In this document: one piece after another, positions 1 through 7,242 of the stretch
Numbering within the stretch: position 1 is the first letter of the stretch
Layout: the number at the start of each line of letters is the position of its first letter
Assembly (NCBI RefSeq): GCF_000467105.1
Contig: NZ_BATI01000021.1
Coordinates: 1 to 64,000 of the forward strand
Direction of reading: 5' to 3'
DNA from: Aquipseudomonas alcaligenes NBRC 14159
GTDB taxonomy: Bacteria > Pseudomonadota > Gammaproteobacteria > Pseudomonadales > Pseudomonadaceae
DNA: 64,000 nucleotides
The notes under the pieces: model-generated
What the model was told of the DNA's origin: nothing
Databases searched by the model: none
Seen by the model: the letters and a program-made list of their open reading frames with translations, nothing else
Program-made: the position numbers and the translations under genes

Positions 1-19
1 TATCCAGTGGTATTTGAGT

Positions 20-43
20 AAAAGGCCCGTCTCTCGACGGGCC
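20..43 (-). terminator. Rho-independent terminator of the gamma-glutamyl-GABA hydrolase-like gene
   Basis: A perfect 8-bp stem (GGCCCGTC at 24-31, GACGGGCC at 36-43) with a 4-nt loop. Read on the minus strand it is followed by a short T run (complement of 20-23) and sits 33 bases past the stop codon of the minus-strand gene. Confidence 0.75.
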
Positions 44-75
44 TCTTGGTGTATCGCTCAGGTGCACACGGTGTC

Positions 76-861
76 TCAGGCCATCGCAACAGCCTCTTTC
101 TTCCGTTCAGACTTTTTTGCCTGATACTCCCTCGCCGCCTCATGAAACGCCCCAATCAGCGCGTTGTAATCGGCCTTCTCCCAATAGCGATACTCCGGGT
201 GCCACTGCACCCCCACGGCAAACGCCTTGGCGCCTTTCACGCTGACGGCCTCGATCTGCCCGTCCTCGCATACCGCTTCCACCTGCAGCCCCTCGCCCAG
301 GCGGTCGATGCCCTGGCCGTGCAGCGAGTTGACGCTGATCTCGCGCTCGCCGAGCAGCTGGTGCAGCACGCCGCCTTCGGTCAGCGCGACCTTGTGCATC
401 GGGCCGTAGGCCACGTCGTCCGGCACGCCCTTGCGCTCGCGGTGGTCGAGGCGGCCTTCCACCTCATGCACTTCGCGGTGCAGGGTGCCGCCGTACAGCA
501 CGTTGAGTTCCTGCACGCCACGGCAGATGCCGAGGAAGGGGATGCCGCGCTCGATGCAGGCGCGCATCAGGCGCAGCACGGTGGCGTCGCGGGGTTTGTC
601 GGCCAGGCCGAGGCCGGGATGGTCGTCGCCGTAGAAGCTGGGGTGCACGTTGGACAGCGAGCCGCCGAACATGATGCCGGAGACGCTGTCGAGCACGGTG
701 TCCATGTCCAGGTCGTCGGCGAAGGCCGGGATCATCAGCGGGAAGGCGCCGAAGCCGGTGACGGACTGGATGTATTTCTCGCCCACCAGGTGGAACCAGC
801 CGATGTCGCGGTCAGTCAGCTGCCAGCGGCACAGGGGGAGACCGATCATGGGTTTGCTCAT
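76..861 (-). CDS. Gamma-glutamyl-gamma-aminobutyrate hydrolase-like class I glutamine amidotransferase (peptidase C26)
   Basis: A 261-aa cytoplasmic hydrolase of the PuuD/PauD family, which releases the gamma-glutamyl group from gamma-glutamyl-GABA or similar intermediates of polyamine breakdown. The class I amidotransferase nucleophile elbow is visible as GICRGVQELN (Cys nucleophile), and the His-Glu part of the triad as QWHPEYRYWE near the C-terminus. The reading frame stays open upstream, but the start MSKPMIGLPL is chosen because AGGA lies about 10 nt before it and the family begins there. It lies downstream of mmsA and bauA on the same strand, so a role in amine or omega-amino-acid catabolism is likely. 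A terminator and about 325 bp of repeat-rich DNA separate it from mmsA, so it probably has its own promoter. The exact substrate is inferred from the family. Confidence 0.85.
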   Translation of the reverse strand: MSKPMIGLPLCRWQLTDRDIGWFHLVGEKYIQSVTGFGAFPLMIPAFADDLDMDTVLDSVSGIMFGGSLSNVHPSFYGDDHPGLGLADKPRDATVLRLMRACIERGIPFLGICRGVQELNVLYGGTLHREVHEVEGRLDHRERKGVPDDVAYGPMHKVALTEGGVLHQLLGEREISVNSLHGQGIDRLGEGLQVEAVCEDGQIEAVSVKGAKAFAVGVQWHPEYRYWEKADYNALIGAFHEAAREYQAKKSERKKEAVAMA

Positions 862-898
862 TTCAAGGGAGTCCTCTTCTGTTAATTGAAGTGGGCTG

Positions 899-954
899 CC
901 CTTGGGAGAGCGGGCTTGCGGTTCACCTGAAACGTGAGTCCGCTCACCCAAGGG
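899..954. repeat. Large stem-loop upstream of the hydrolase-like gene
   Basis: Arms 899-913 (CCCTTGGGAGAGCGG) and 940-954 (CCGCTCACCCAAGGG) pair at 14 of 15 positions around a 26-nt loop. On the minus strand it lies 38-93 bases upstream of the start codon and could be in the 5' UTR. It resembles neither of the two REP-like families elsewhere in the window. Confidence 0.6.
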
Positions 955-1016
955 GTGCCGCGCCCCGATCTTTGCCGGTTCACTGCACCAGTGCCGCGCC
1001 CGCGCGGCAGGGTTAT

Positions 1017-1107
1017 CCCCTCTCCCACTGGTGGAAGAGGGACTGGGGGAGAGGGCGTTGTTCGACGGCCCCTCTCCCCAACCCTCTCCCGTGAACGGAA
1101 GAGGGAG
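1017..1107. repeat. CCCTCTCCC-family REP-like element, inverted pair (copy 1)
   Basis: Two diverged copies of a unit (CCCTCTCCC, short loop, GAGGGA, then CTGGGGGAGAGGG) stand in inverted orientation at 1017-1055 and 1068-1107 with a short spacer, so the whole folds on itself. The same family recurs at 2755-2855 and as a half unit near 36200. This kind of short GC-rich palindromic repeat is common between genes in gammaproteobacteria. Confidence 0.7.
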
Positions 1108-1148
1108 CAAAACATGCGGCCCGGCTACTGTCGCCAGCCGGGCGGCAC

Positions 1149-1176
1149 AAAAAAGGGCCGGTCCGCAGACCAGCCC
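1149..1176 (-). terminator. Rho-independent terminator of mmsA
   Basis: On the minus strand a 9-bp stem (GGGCTGGTC / GACCGGCCC, one mismatch) with a 4-nt loop is followed by six T residues (complement of 1149-1154). It begins 10 bases after the mmsA stop codon. Confidence 0.85.
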
Positions 1177-1186
1177 TGGATGGTGC

Positions 1187-2683
1187 TTAACCGTTGCTCG
1201 GGAAGGCGAACTGCGCGGCCTCGTGGGAGGCGCGCTGCGGCCAGCGCTGGGTGATGGTCTTGCGCTTGGTGTAGAAGCGCACACCGTCCGGGCCGTAGGC
1301 ATGCAGGTCGCCGAACAGCGAGCGCTTCCAGCCACCGAAGCTGTGGTAGCTGACCGGCACCGGCAGCGGCACGTTGACGCCGACCATGCCCACTTCGATC
1401 TCGTCGCAGAACAGGCGCGCAGCCTCACCGTCGCGGGTGAACAGGCAGGTGCCGTTGCCGTACTCGTGGTCGTTGATCAGCTGCATGGCCTGTTCCAGGC
1501 TGCCGACGCGGACGATGCACAGCACCGGGCCGAAGATTTCTTCCTGGTAGATGCTCATCTCGCTGGTGACGTGATCGAACAGGGTGCCGCCGATGAAGAA
1601 GCCGGCTTCGTTGCCCGGCACGCTCAGGCCACGGCCGTCGACCACCAGCTTGGCGCCCTGGGCCACGCCGGCGTCGATGTAGCCCTTGACCTTGTCGCGC
1701 GCGGCGCCGGTGACCAGCGGGCCCATGTCGAGGCCGCAGGAGGTGCCGGCACCGATCTTCAGCGCCTGGATCTTCGGCACCAGTTTTTCCACCAGGGCGT
1801 CGGCCACGTGGTCGCCCACCGCCACCACCACGGAGATAGCCATGCAGCGCTCGCCGCAGGAGCCGTAGGCGGCGCCCATCAGGGCGTTGACGGTGTTGTC
1901 GAGGTCGGCGTCCGGCAGAACCACGGCGTGGTTCTTGGCGCCGCCCAGGGCCTGTACGCGCTTACCGCGACGGTTGGCCTCGGTGTAGATGTATTCGGCG
2001 ATCGGCGTCGAGCCGACGAAGCTGATGGCCTTGACCTCGGGGGCCTCGATCAGCGCGTCGACCGCTTCCTTGTCACCGTTGATCACGTTGAGCACGCCGC
2101 GCGGCAGGCCGGCGTCGTGCAGCAGCTGAGCGATGAACAGGGTGGAGCTGGGGTCGCGCTCGGACGGCTTGAGGATGAAGCAGTTGCCGCAGACGATGGC
2201 CAGCGGGTACATCCACAGCGGCACCATGGCCGGGAAGTTGAACGGGGTGATGCCGGCGACCACGCCCAGCGGCTGGAAGTCGCTCCAGCTGTCGATGTTC
2301 GGGCCGACATTGCGGTTGTACTCGCCCTTGAGCAGTTCAGGGGCGCCGCAGGCGTACTCGACGTTCTCGATACCGCGCTGCAGTTCGCCGACGGCGTCTT
2401 CGAGGGTCTTGCCGTGCTCCTCGCTGATCAGCGCGGCAATCTTGTCCTTGTTGGCTTCCAGCAGCTGCTTGAAGCGGAACATGACCTGGGCGCGCTTGGC
2501 CGGCGGGGTGTTGCGCCAGGCCGGGAAGGCGGCCTTGGCGGAATCGATGGCGGCCTGGATGGTGCCGCGGTCGGCCAGTTCGACCTGGCGCACGGGCTCG
2601 CCGATGGACGGGTTGAAGACCGGCGCGGTGCGCTGGCCGCTCAGAACGATGTCGCCGTTGATCAGGTGGGCGATGGTGCTCAT
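1187..2683 (-). CDS. mmsA: CoA-acylating methylmalonate-semialdehyde / malonate-semialdehyde dehydrogenase
   Basis: A 498-aa NAD-dependent aldehyde dehydrogenase that oxidises malonate semialdehyde (from beta-alanine) to acetyl-CoA, and methylmalonate semialdehyde (from valine) to propionyl-CoA. The ALDH fold is recognisable throughout. The catalytic Cys lies in SCGERCMAISVV and the conserved Glu in the segment VQALGGAKNH. The start MSTIAHLING is preferred over a GTG five codons upstream because it has GAGAG in the Shine-Dalgarno position and gives the usual family length (about 500 aa). It follows bauA on the same strand after 186 bp that contain a REP-like palindrome, and it is closed by its own terminator. 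In P. aeruginosa the equivalent gene is bauC. MmsA is the broader name. Confidence 0.93.
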   Translation of the reverse strand: MSTIAHLINGDIVLSGQRTAPVFNPSIGEPVRQVELADRGTIQAAIDSAKAAFPAWRNTPPAKRAQVMFRFKQLLEANKDKIAALISEEHGKTLEDAVGELQRGIENVEYACGAPELLKGEYNRNVGPNIDSWSDFQPLGVVAGITPFNFPAMVPLWMYPLAIVCGNCFILKPSERDPSSTLFIAQLLHDAGLPRGVLNVINGDKEAVDALIEAPEVKAISFVGSTPIAEYIYTEANRRGKRVQALGGAKNHAVVLPDADLDNTVNALMGAAYGSCGERCMAISVVVAVGDHVADALVEKLVPKIQALKIGAGTSCGLDMGPLVTGAARDKVKGYIDAGVAQGAKLVVDGRGLSVPGNEAGFFIGGTLFDHVTSEMSIYQEEIFGPVLCIVRVGSLEQAMQLINDHEYGNGTCLFTRDGEAARLFCDEIEVGMVGVNVPLPVPVSYHSFGGWKRSLFGDLHAYGPDGVRFYTKRKTITQRWPQRASHEAAQFAFPSNG

Positions 2684-2754
2684 GGGGTTATCTCTCACTG
2701 TGAATTCTGGGCGGTGGAAGTCGCTGTGCGGACTGCCACCCTACTCGATCAAGT

Positions 2755-2855
2755 CCCCTCTCCCCTTGGGAGAGGGTTAGGGTGAGGGCGCTGCAGGCGA
2801 CTCGGGGTTGCCTGGAAGACCCTCACCCCCGGCCCCTCTCCCAGGGGGAGAGGGG
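2755..2855. repeat. CCCTCTCCC-family REP-like element, inverted pair (copy 2)
   Basis: Left unit 2755-2788 (CCCCTCTCCCCTTGGGAGAGG... to GTGAGGG) and right unit 2820-2855 are near-perfect reverse complements, separated by 31 bases. It lies between bauA and mmsA, 14 bases after the bauA stop, and may act as an attenuator or mRNA-stabilising hairpin within the operon. That role is inference. Confidence 0.75.
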
Positions 2856-2869
2856 TGGGAAGCAGCGCG

Positions 2870-4216
2870 TCAGTCGAGCTTGTTCAGCACATCGCCGACA
2901 GCGTTGAACAGGGCGTCCAGCTGCTCGGGCTGGGTGTTGAAGGTCGGGCCGAACTGCAGGGTGTCGCCACCGAAGCGCACGTAGAAGCCGGCGTTCCACA
3001 GCTTGATGCCGGCCTCGAACGGGCGGATCACCGCGTCGCCGTCGCGCGGGGCCAGCTGGATGGCGCCGGCCAGGCCGCAGTTGCGGATGTCGATCACGTG
3101 CTTGCTGCCCTTGAGGCTGTGCAGCTTGTCCTCGAACACCGGCGCCAGGGCAGCGGACTGTTCGATCAGGTGGTCACGCTTGAGCAGTTCCAGGGTGGCC
3201 AGGCCGGCGGCGCAGGCGACCGGGTGGCCGGAGTAGGTGTAGCCGTGGCCGAACTCGACCATGTGCTCCGGGGTGGCCTGCTGCATGAAGGTGTCGTAGA
3301 TCTCCTTGCTGGCGATCACCGCGCCCAGCGGGATCGCGCCGTTGGTGACCTGCTTGGCGGTGTTCATGATGTCCGGAGTGACGCCGAAGTACTCGGCACC
3401 GGTCCATTTGCCCATACGGCCGTAGGCGGTGATCACTTCGTCGAAGATCAGCAGGATGTTGTGCTGGGTGCAGATTTCGCGCAGGCGCTGCAGGTAGCCC
3501 TGCGGCGGCACGATGACACCGGCCGAGCCGGACATCGGCTCGACGATCACGGCGGCGATGTTGGAAGCGTCGTGCAGCTCGATCAGCTTGAGCAGCTCGT
3601 TGGCCAGCTCCACGCCGCCGGTCTCGGCCATGCCCTTGGTGTAGGCCAGGTGCGGCTGCAGGGTGTGCGGCAGGTGGTCGGCGTCCATCATCTGGCCGAA
3701 CATCTTGCGGTTGCCGCCGATGCCGCCGAGGCTGGTGCCGGCGATGTTGACGCCGTGGTAGCCACGGGCGCGGCCGATGAACTTGGTCTTGCTCGGCTGG
3801 CCTTTCAGGCGCCAGTAGGCACGGGCCATCTTCACCGAAGTGTCGGCGCACTCGGAGCCGGAGTCGGTGTAGAACACGTGGTCGAGGCCGGCCGGGGTCA
3901 GCTCGGCGATCTTCTCGGCCAGCTGGAAGGACAGCGGGTGGCCGTACTGGAAGCCCGGCGCGTAGTCGAGGGTGCCGAGCTGCTTGGCCACGGCCTCCTG
4001 GATTTCCTTGCGGTTGTGCCCGGCACCACAGGTCCACAGGCCGGACAGGCTGTCGAACACGCGGCGGCCCTTGTCGTCGATGAAGTGGTTGCCGTCGGCA
4101 CCGACGATCAGGCGCGGGTCGCGCTTGAAGTTGCGGTTGGCGGAGAACGGCATCCAGTGGGCATCCAGCTTGAGCTGGCTGGCCAGGGACGGGGTGGCAG
4201 TCTGCGGCATGTTCAT
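2870..4216 (-). CDS. bauA: Omega-amino acid (beta-alanine):pyruvate transaminase
   Basis: A 448-aa class III PLP aminotransferase that moves the amino group of beta-alanine and other omega-amino acids to pyruvate, giving malonate semialdehyde and alanine. Visible landmarks are the substrate-entry segment FDSLSGLWTCGAGH, the cofactor Asp in IFDEVITAYGRMG, and the PLP lysine in NTAKQVTNGAIPLG. The start MNMPQTATPS has GGAG upstream and gives 448 aa, the length I recall for P. aeruginosa BauA. A longer frame beginning 21 bases upstream lacks such a site. It is divergent from bauR and upstream of mmsA, the standard bau arrangement in pseudomonads. Regulation by BauR with beta-alanine as inducer is known for the family. 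Confidence 0.93.
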   Translation of the reverse strand: MNMPQTATPSLASQLKLDAHWMPFSANRNFKRDPRLIVGADGNHFIDDKGRRVFDSLSGLWTCGAGHNRKEIQEAVAKQLGTLDYAPGFQYGHPLSFQLAEKIAELTPAGLDHVFYTDSGSECADTSVKMARAYWRLKGQPSKTKFIGRARGYHGVNIAGTSLGGIGGNRKMFGQMMDADHLPHTLQPHLAYTKGMAETGGVELANELLKLIELHDASNIAAVIVEPMSGSAGVIVPPQGYLQRLREICTQHNILLIFDEVITAYGRMGKWTGAEYFGVTPDIMNTAKQVTNGAIPLGAVIASKEIYDTFMQQATPEHMVEFGHGYTYSGHPVACAAGLATLELLKRDHLIEQSAALAPVFEDKLHSLKGSKHVIDIRNCGLAGAIQLAPRDGDAVIRPFEAGIKLWNAGFYVRFGGDTLQFGPTFNTQPEQLDALFNAVGDVLNKLD

Positions 4217-4272
4217 CGTGGCTCTCCAGAGCGGCACTGTGGTTTTGTTGCCAGCGAAGGTGCCACGGGCAT

Positions 4273-4303
4273 AAAGTCACGAAAATGCAAATCTTCGCAC
4301 TTT
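4273..4303. promoter_or_regulatory. Candidate BauR operator in the bauA-bauR divergent promoter
   Basis: An interrupted dyad: AAAGT (4273-4277) and CGAA (4280-4283) on the left mirror TTCG (4294-4297) and ACTTT (4299-4303) on the right. It is centred in the 109-bp gap between the divergent bauA and bauR starts, where a LysR-type regulator would bind. No DNA-binding evidence is available. Confidence 0.45.
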
Positions 4304-4325
4304 AAGTTCAGCCCGGACTAAACAT

Positions 4326-5246
4326 ATGAGCAGCCGCCGTTCCGATCCCCTGGCCCAGGTCAGCGACTTCGATATCCGCCTGCTGCGCCTGTTCCGCAGC
4401 GTGGTCGAGTGCGGCGGCTTCTCCGCCGCCGAGAGCGTGCTGGGCATCGGCCGCTCGGCGATCAGCCAGCAGATGAGCGACCTCGAACAGCGCCTCGGCC
4501 TGCGCCTGTGCCAGCGCGGCCGCGCCGGCTTCGCCCTGACTGAGGAAGGCCGCGAGGTGTACCAGTCGTCGCTGCAGCTGTTCGGCGCGCTGGAAAGCTT
4601 CCGCAACGGCGTCAACGGCCTGCACCGCGAGCTGCGCGGCGAGCTGCATATCGGCCTGACCGACAACCTGGTCACCGTGCCGCATATGCGCATCACCCAT
4701 GCGCTGGCGCGGCTCAAGGAGCTGGGCCCGGACGTGCGCATCCAGATCCGCATGACCCCGCCGAGCGAGGTGGAACAGGGCGTGCTGGACGGCAGCCTGC
4801 ACGTCGGCGTGGTGCCGCAGAGCCACGCCCTGTCCGGCCTGGAGTACCAGCCGCTGTATGGCGAGCGCTCGCAGCTGTACTGCGCGGTCGGCCATCCGCT
4901 GTTCTATGTGGACGACCAGCAGCTCACCGACCAACGCCTGAATGCCCAGGACGCCATCGCCCCGACCTTTCGCCTGCCGCCGGAGATCCAGAGCCAGTAC
5001 CAGGTGCTCAACTGCACGGCCAGCGCCTCGGACCGCGAGGGCATGGCCTTCCTTATCCTCACCGGGCGCTACATCGGCTACCTGGCCGATCACTATGCCC
5101 AGCAGTGGGTGCAACAGGGCCGCCTGCGCGTACTCAAACCGGCCAGCCGCTTCTACGATCTGACCCTGGCCTCGGTCACGCGCAAGGGCCGGCGCCCGCA
5201 GCTGGTGCTGGAGACTTTCCTGGAAGCGCTGGCGAAGACCGGCTAA
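4326..5246 (+). CDS. bauR: LysR-type regulator of beta-alanine catabolism
   Basis: A 306-aa LysR family activator. The N-terminal winged helix-turn-helix (about residues 12-72) is seen in FDIRLLRLFRSVVECGGFSAAESVLGIGRSAISQQMSDLEQRLG, shown here only to locate it. The substrate-binding domain runs from about residue 95 to the end. It is transcribed away from bauA with a 109-bp shared promoter region holding a dyad. By synteny with the bau locus it should activate bauA (and mmsA) in response to beta-alanine. That is inference from family and position. Confidence 0.85.
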   Translation: MSSRRSDPLAQVSDFDIRLLRLFRSVVECGGFSAAESVLGIGRSAISQQMSDLEQRLGLRLCQRGRAGFALTEEGREVYQSSLQLFGALESFRNGVNGLHRELRGELHIGLTDNLVTVPHMRITHALARLKELGPDVRIQIRMTPPSEVEQGVLDGSLHVGVVPQSHALSGLEYQPLYGERSQLYCAVGHPLFYVDDQQLTDQRLNAQDAIAPTFRLPPEIQSQYQVLNCTASASDREGMAFLILTGRYIGYLADHYAQQWVQQGRLRVLKPASRFYDLTLASVTRKGRRPQLVLETFLEALAKTG

Positions 5247-5487
5247 GGCGCGGCCGGCGAACCGGGCCGGTCGCTGGAACGCCCGTACCACTAAGCACTG
5301 CGCCATTTTCCCAGCAGCGATGACCGCAGCGTCAAAGACGATTTTTTGGCGCTTTAGTGGCTATTTATCCGGCAACGGGGAGGCTTCGTCTGCGAAATAC
5401 ACGTTTTTGACGCACGAGGGTTGTTTCATGACCCGCGCTGGGGTATCAGTTCGCACACAACACCGATCATCAGTACGGACCCCTTCG

Positions 5488-6150
5488 ATGCCCGCAGCCC
5501 CCGCCCCTGCTACCAGCACCGCCAAACCCGCCGGCCGTATCCGCCAGAAGAACGAAAAAGCCATCATCGCCGCCGCCGAAGTGGAGTTCGCCCGCCACGG
5601 CTTCAAAGGCACCAGCATGAACAGCATCGCCCAGGCGGTGGGGCTGCCCAAGGCCAACCTGCACTACTACTTCAGCAGCAAGGAAGGCCTGTACATCGCG
5701 GTACTGAACAACATCCTCGACCAGTGGGACGCCACCTTCAGCGGCCTGACCGTGGACGATGATCCGGCCCTGGCGCTGTCGCGCTACATCCGCGCCAAGA
5801 TCGAATACTCGCGCACCCAGCCGCTGGCCTCGCGCATCTTCGCCATGGAAGTGATCAGCGGCGGCCAGTACCTGACCGCGCACTACAACCAGGACTACCG
5901 CGAGTGGTTCCGCCAGCGCGCCGGGGTGTTCCAGGCCTGGATCGACGCCGGCAAGATGGACCCGATCGACCCGGTGCACCTGATCTTCCTGCTCTGGGGC
6001 AGCACCCAGCACTACGCTGACTTCGCCAGCCAGATCTGCCTGTTCACCGGCAAGAGCAGCCTGAAGAAGGCCGACTTCGAGGAAGCCGCGGACAACCTCG
6101 AACGCATCATCCTCAAGGGCTGCGGCCTGACCCCGCCGCCCCGCGGCTGA
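5488..6150 (+). CDS. RutR-like TetR/AcrR-family transcriptional regulator
   Basis: A 220-aa TetR regulator. The N-terminal HTH covers about residues 20-75 (GTSMNSIAQAVGLPKANLHYYF). The C-terminal domain resembles E. coli RutR closely, including SKEGLYIAVLNNILDQW and HLIFLLWGSTQHYADFA. RutR responds to uracil and controls pyrimidine breakdown. Start choice: the frame is open from 5320, and MTRAGVSV at 5428 is possible, but MPAAPAPA at 5488 has GGA 8 nt upstream and puts the HTH at the same distance from the start as in RutR. Its last 38 bases overlap the end of the convergent LysR gene. Because pyrimidine reduction yields beta-alanine, its place beside the bau genes is suggestive. The real target is unknown. 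Confidence 0.8.
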   Translation: MPAAPAPATSTAKPAGRIRQKNEKAIIAAAEVEFARHGFKGTSMNSIAQAVGLPKANLHYYFSSKEGLYIAVLNNILDQWDATFSGLTVDDDPALALSRYIRAKIEYSRTQPLASRIFAMEVISGGQYLTAHYNQDYREWFRQRAGVFQAWIDAGKMDPIDPVHLIFLLWGSTQHYADFASQICLFTGKSSLKKADFEEAADNLERIILKGCGLTPPPRG

Positions 6151-7084
6151 CCGGCCGCGTGCCGCTTGGCGCCCGCCAGGGCGCCGCGACCAGCAACTCG
6201 GCGCAGCGCTGCTGGAGGAATTCACGCAGCAGGCGCACCGGGCCACTGAGCTGGTCGCGGTGGGCGCAGATCAGATTGAGCGGCGTCGGCTCGCCCAACC
6301 AGCCTTCCAGCACCACTTCCAGGCGCCCTGCCTGCACGTCGCCGGCCACGTCCAGCCACGACTTGTACACCAGCCCCTGCCCCGCCACGGCCCAGCGCCG
6401 CACCACGTCGGCATCGTCGCTGACGCGGTTACCGCTCACCGTCAGCGCCGTACTGCGTCTGCCGTCGTTGAAGCTCCAGCGCTCATGCACACGGCCGCCA
6501 AGCATATACAGCAGGCAGTTGTGCCGGCGCAGCTCCTCCGGTTGCTGCGGGCGACCATGGCGCGCCAGATAGGCCGGGGCCGCGCACAGCACACGGCGGT
6601 TATCCGCGGCCAGCGGCAGCGCCACCAGGCTGGAGTCCTCCGGCTCACCGTAGCGCAGGGCGATGTCCACCGGCTGGCGGAACAGGTCGGTGACCCGGTC
6701 GCTGAGCAGCAGGCGCAAGGCCAGTTGGGGACGTTCGGCCTGGAACTGGTCGAGCCAGGGCAACAGCGCGTTGCGCCCGAAGTCCGAGGGCGCGGCGATC
6801 TGCAGCACGCCGCTGATCTCGTCGCGCCCCCCCGCCAGCTGGCGCCGCCCGCTTTCCAGGCTGGCCAGGGCCGCGCGGGCGTGGGCCAGGTATTGTTCGC
6901 CCTCGGCGGTTAGGCGCAGGCTGCGGGTGGAGCGCAGCAACAGGCGTACCTGCAGCTTCCCCTCCAGGCGCTTGAGCGCCGCGCTGGCCACCGCGGGCGA
7001 GCAGTCCAGCTCACGGGCGGCGGCGGACAGGCTGCCCAGCTCGGCAGTGCGGACGAACAGGGCGATGTCGTCGAGGCGCAGCAT
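6113..7084 (-). CDS. LysR family transcriptional regulator
   Basis: A 323-aa LysR regulator of the CrgA/DhcR-like group. The N-terminal HTH spans residues 1-60 (LDDIALFVRTAELGSLSAAA, CSPAVASAALKRLEGKL) and the effector domain about 90-290. The start MLRLDDIALF has GGA 8 nt upstream. It is divergent from an MDR alcohol dehydrogenase, a common arrangement in which the regulator controls its neighbour. A perfect 7-bp inverted repeat lies just upstream of its start. The 3' end overlaps the convergent TetR gene by 38 bp, and the C-terminal tail past residue about 300 is low-complexity (G/R/S/P-rich), probably an extension lost or variable in relatives. Confidence 0.85.
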   Translation of the reverse strand: MLRLDDIALFVRTAELGSLSAAARELDCSPAVASAALKRLEGKLQVRLLLRSTRSLRLTAEGEQYLAHARAALASLESGRRQLAGGRDEISGVLQIAAPSDFGRNALLPWLDQFQAERPQLALRLLLSDRVTDLFRQPVDIALRYGEPEDSSLVALPLAADNRRVLCAAPAYLARHGRPQQPEELRRHNCLLYMLGGRVHERWSFNDGRRSTALTVSGNRVSDDADVVRRWAVAGQGLVYKSWLDVAGDVQAGRLEVVLEGWLGEPTPLNLICAHRDQLSGPVRLLREFLQQRCAELLVAAPWRAPSGTRPVSRGAAGSGRSP

Positions 7085-7095
7085 GGTCGCTTCCA

Positions 7096-7116
7096 CTTTC
7101 AAAAAATAATTGAAAG
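7096..7116. promoter_or_regulatory. Perfect palindrome, candidate LysR operator
   Basis: CTTTCAA (7096-7102) and TTGAAAG (7110-7116) flank seven A/T bases. The core TTCAA-N7-TTGAA fits the LysR T-N11-A pattern. It is in the 158-bp divergent gap, 12 bases upstream of the LysR start codon, consistent with autoregulation and control of the dehydrogenase gene. Confidence 0.6.
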
Positions 7117-7242
7117 AGACTCTATGGCAGGCGTCTTTTTCTCGCCAGCCGCTTAAACGAACATGCGTCCAACGCCAGCCCGGCCCGCCGACTAAGCTGG
7201 AGCATTCGACTTTGCCATTGCGCCCCTTCGAGGATCTGCCGC

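Larger units (their letters stand above)
862..1148. other. Gene-free interval with hairpins and REP-like repeat
   Basis: Of the roughly 325 bases between the hydrolase-like gene and mmsA, this part holds no credible gene. It contains a 15-bp imperfect inverted repeat (899-913 with 940-954) and an inverted pair of CCCTCTCCC-type repeat units (1017-1107), both listed separately. The promoter of the hydrolase-like gene should lie close to 862-898. I see no confident -35/-10 pair. Confidence 0.6.

Noticed and set aside
862..1428. N-terminal extension of the hydrolase-like gene to 450 aa
   Set aside because: The added part reads through a terminator, REP-like repeats and the end of mmsA, and has no family similarity. 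The start at 861 has a ribosome site.
5320..5487. Longer start of the RutR-like regulator
   Set aside because: The added residues show no HTH-family similarity, and the 5488 start gives the spacing to the HTH seen in RutR.
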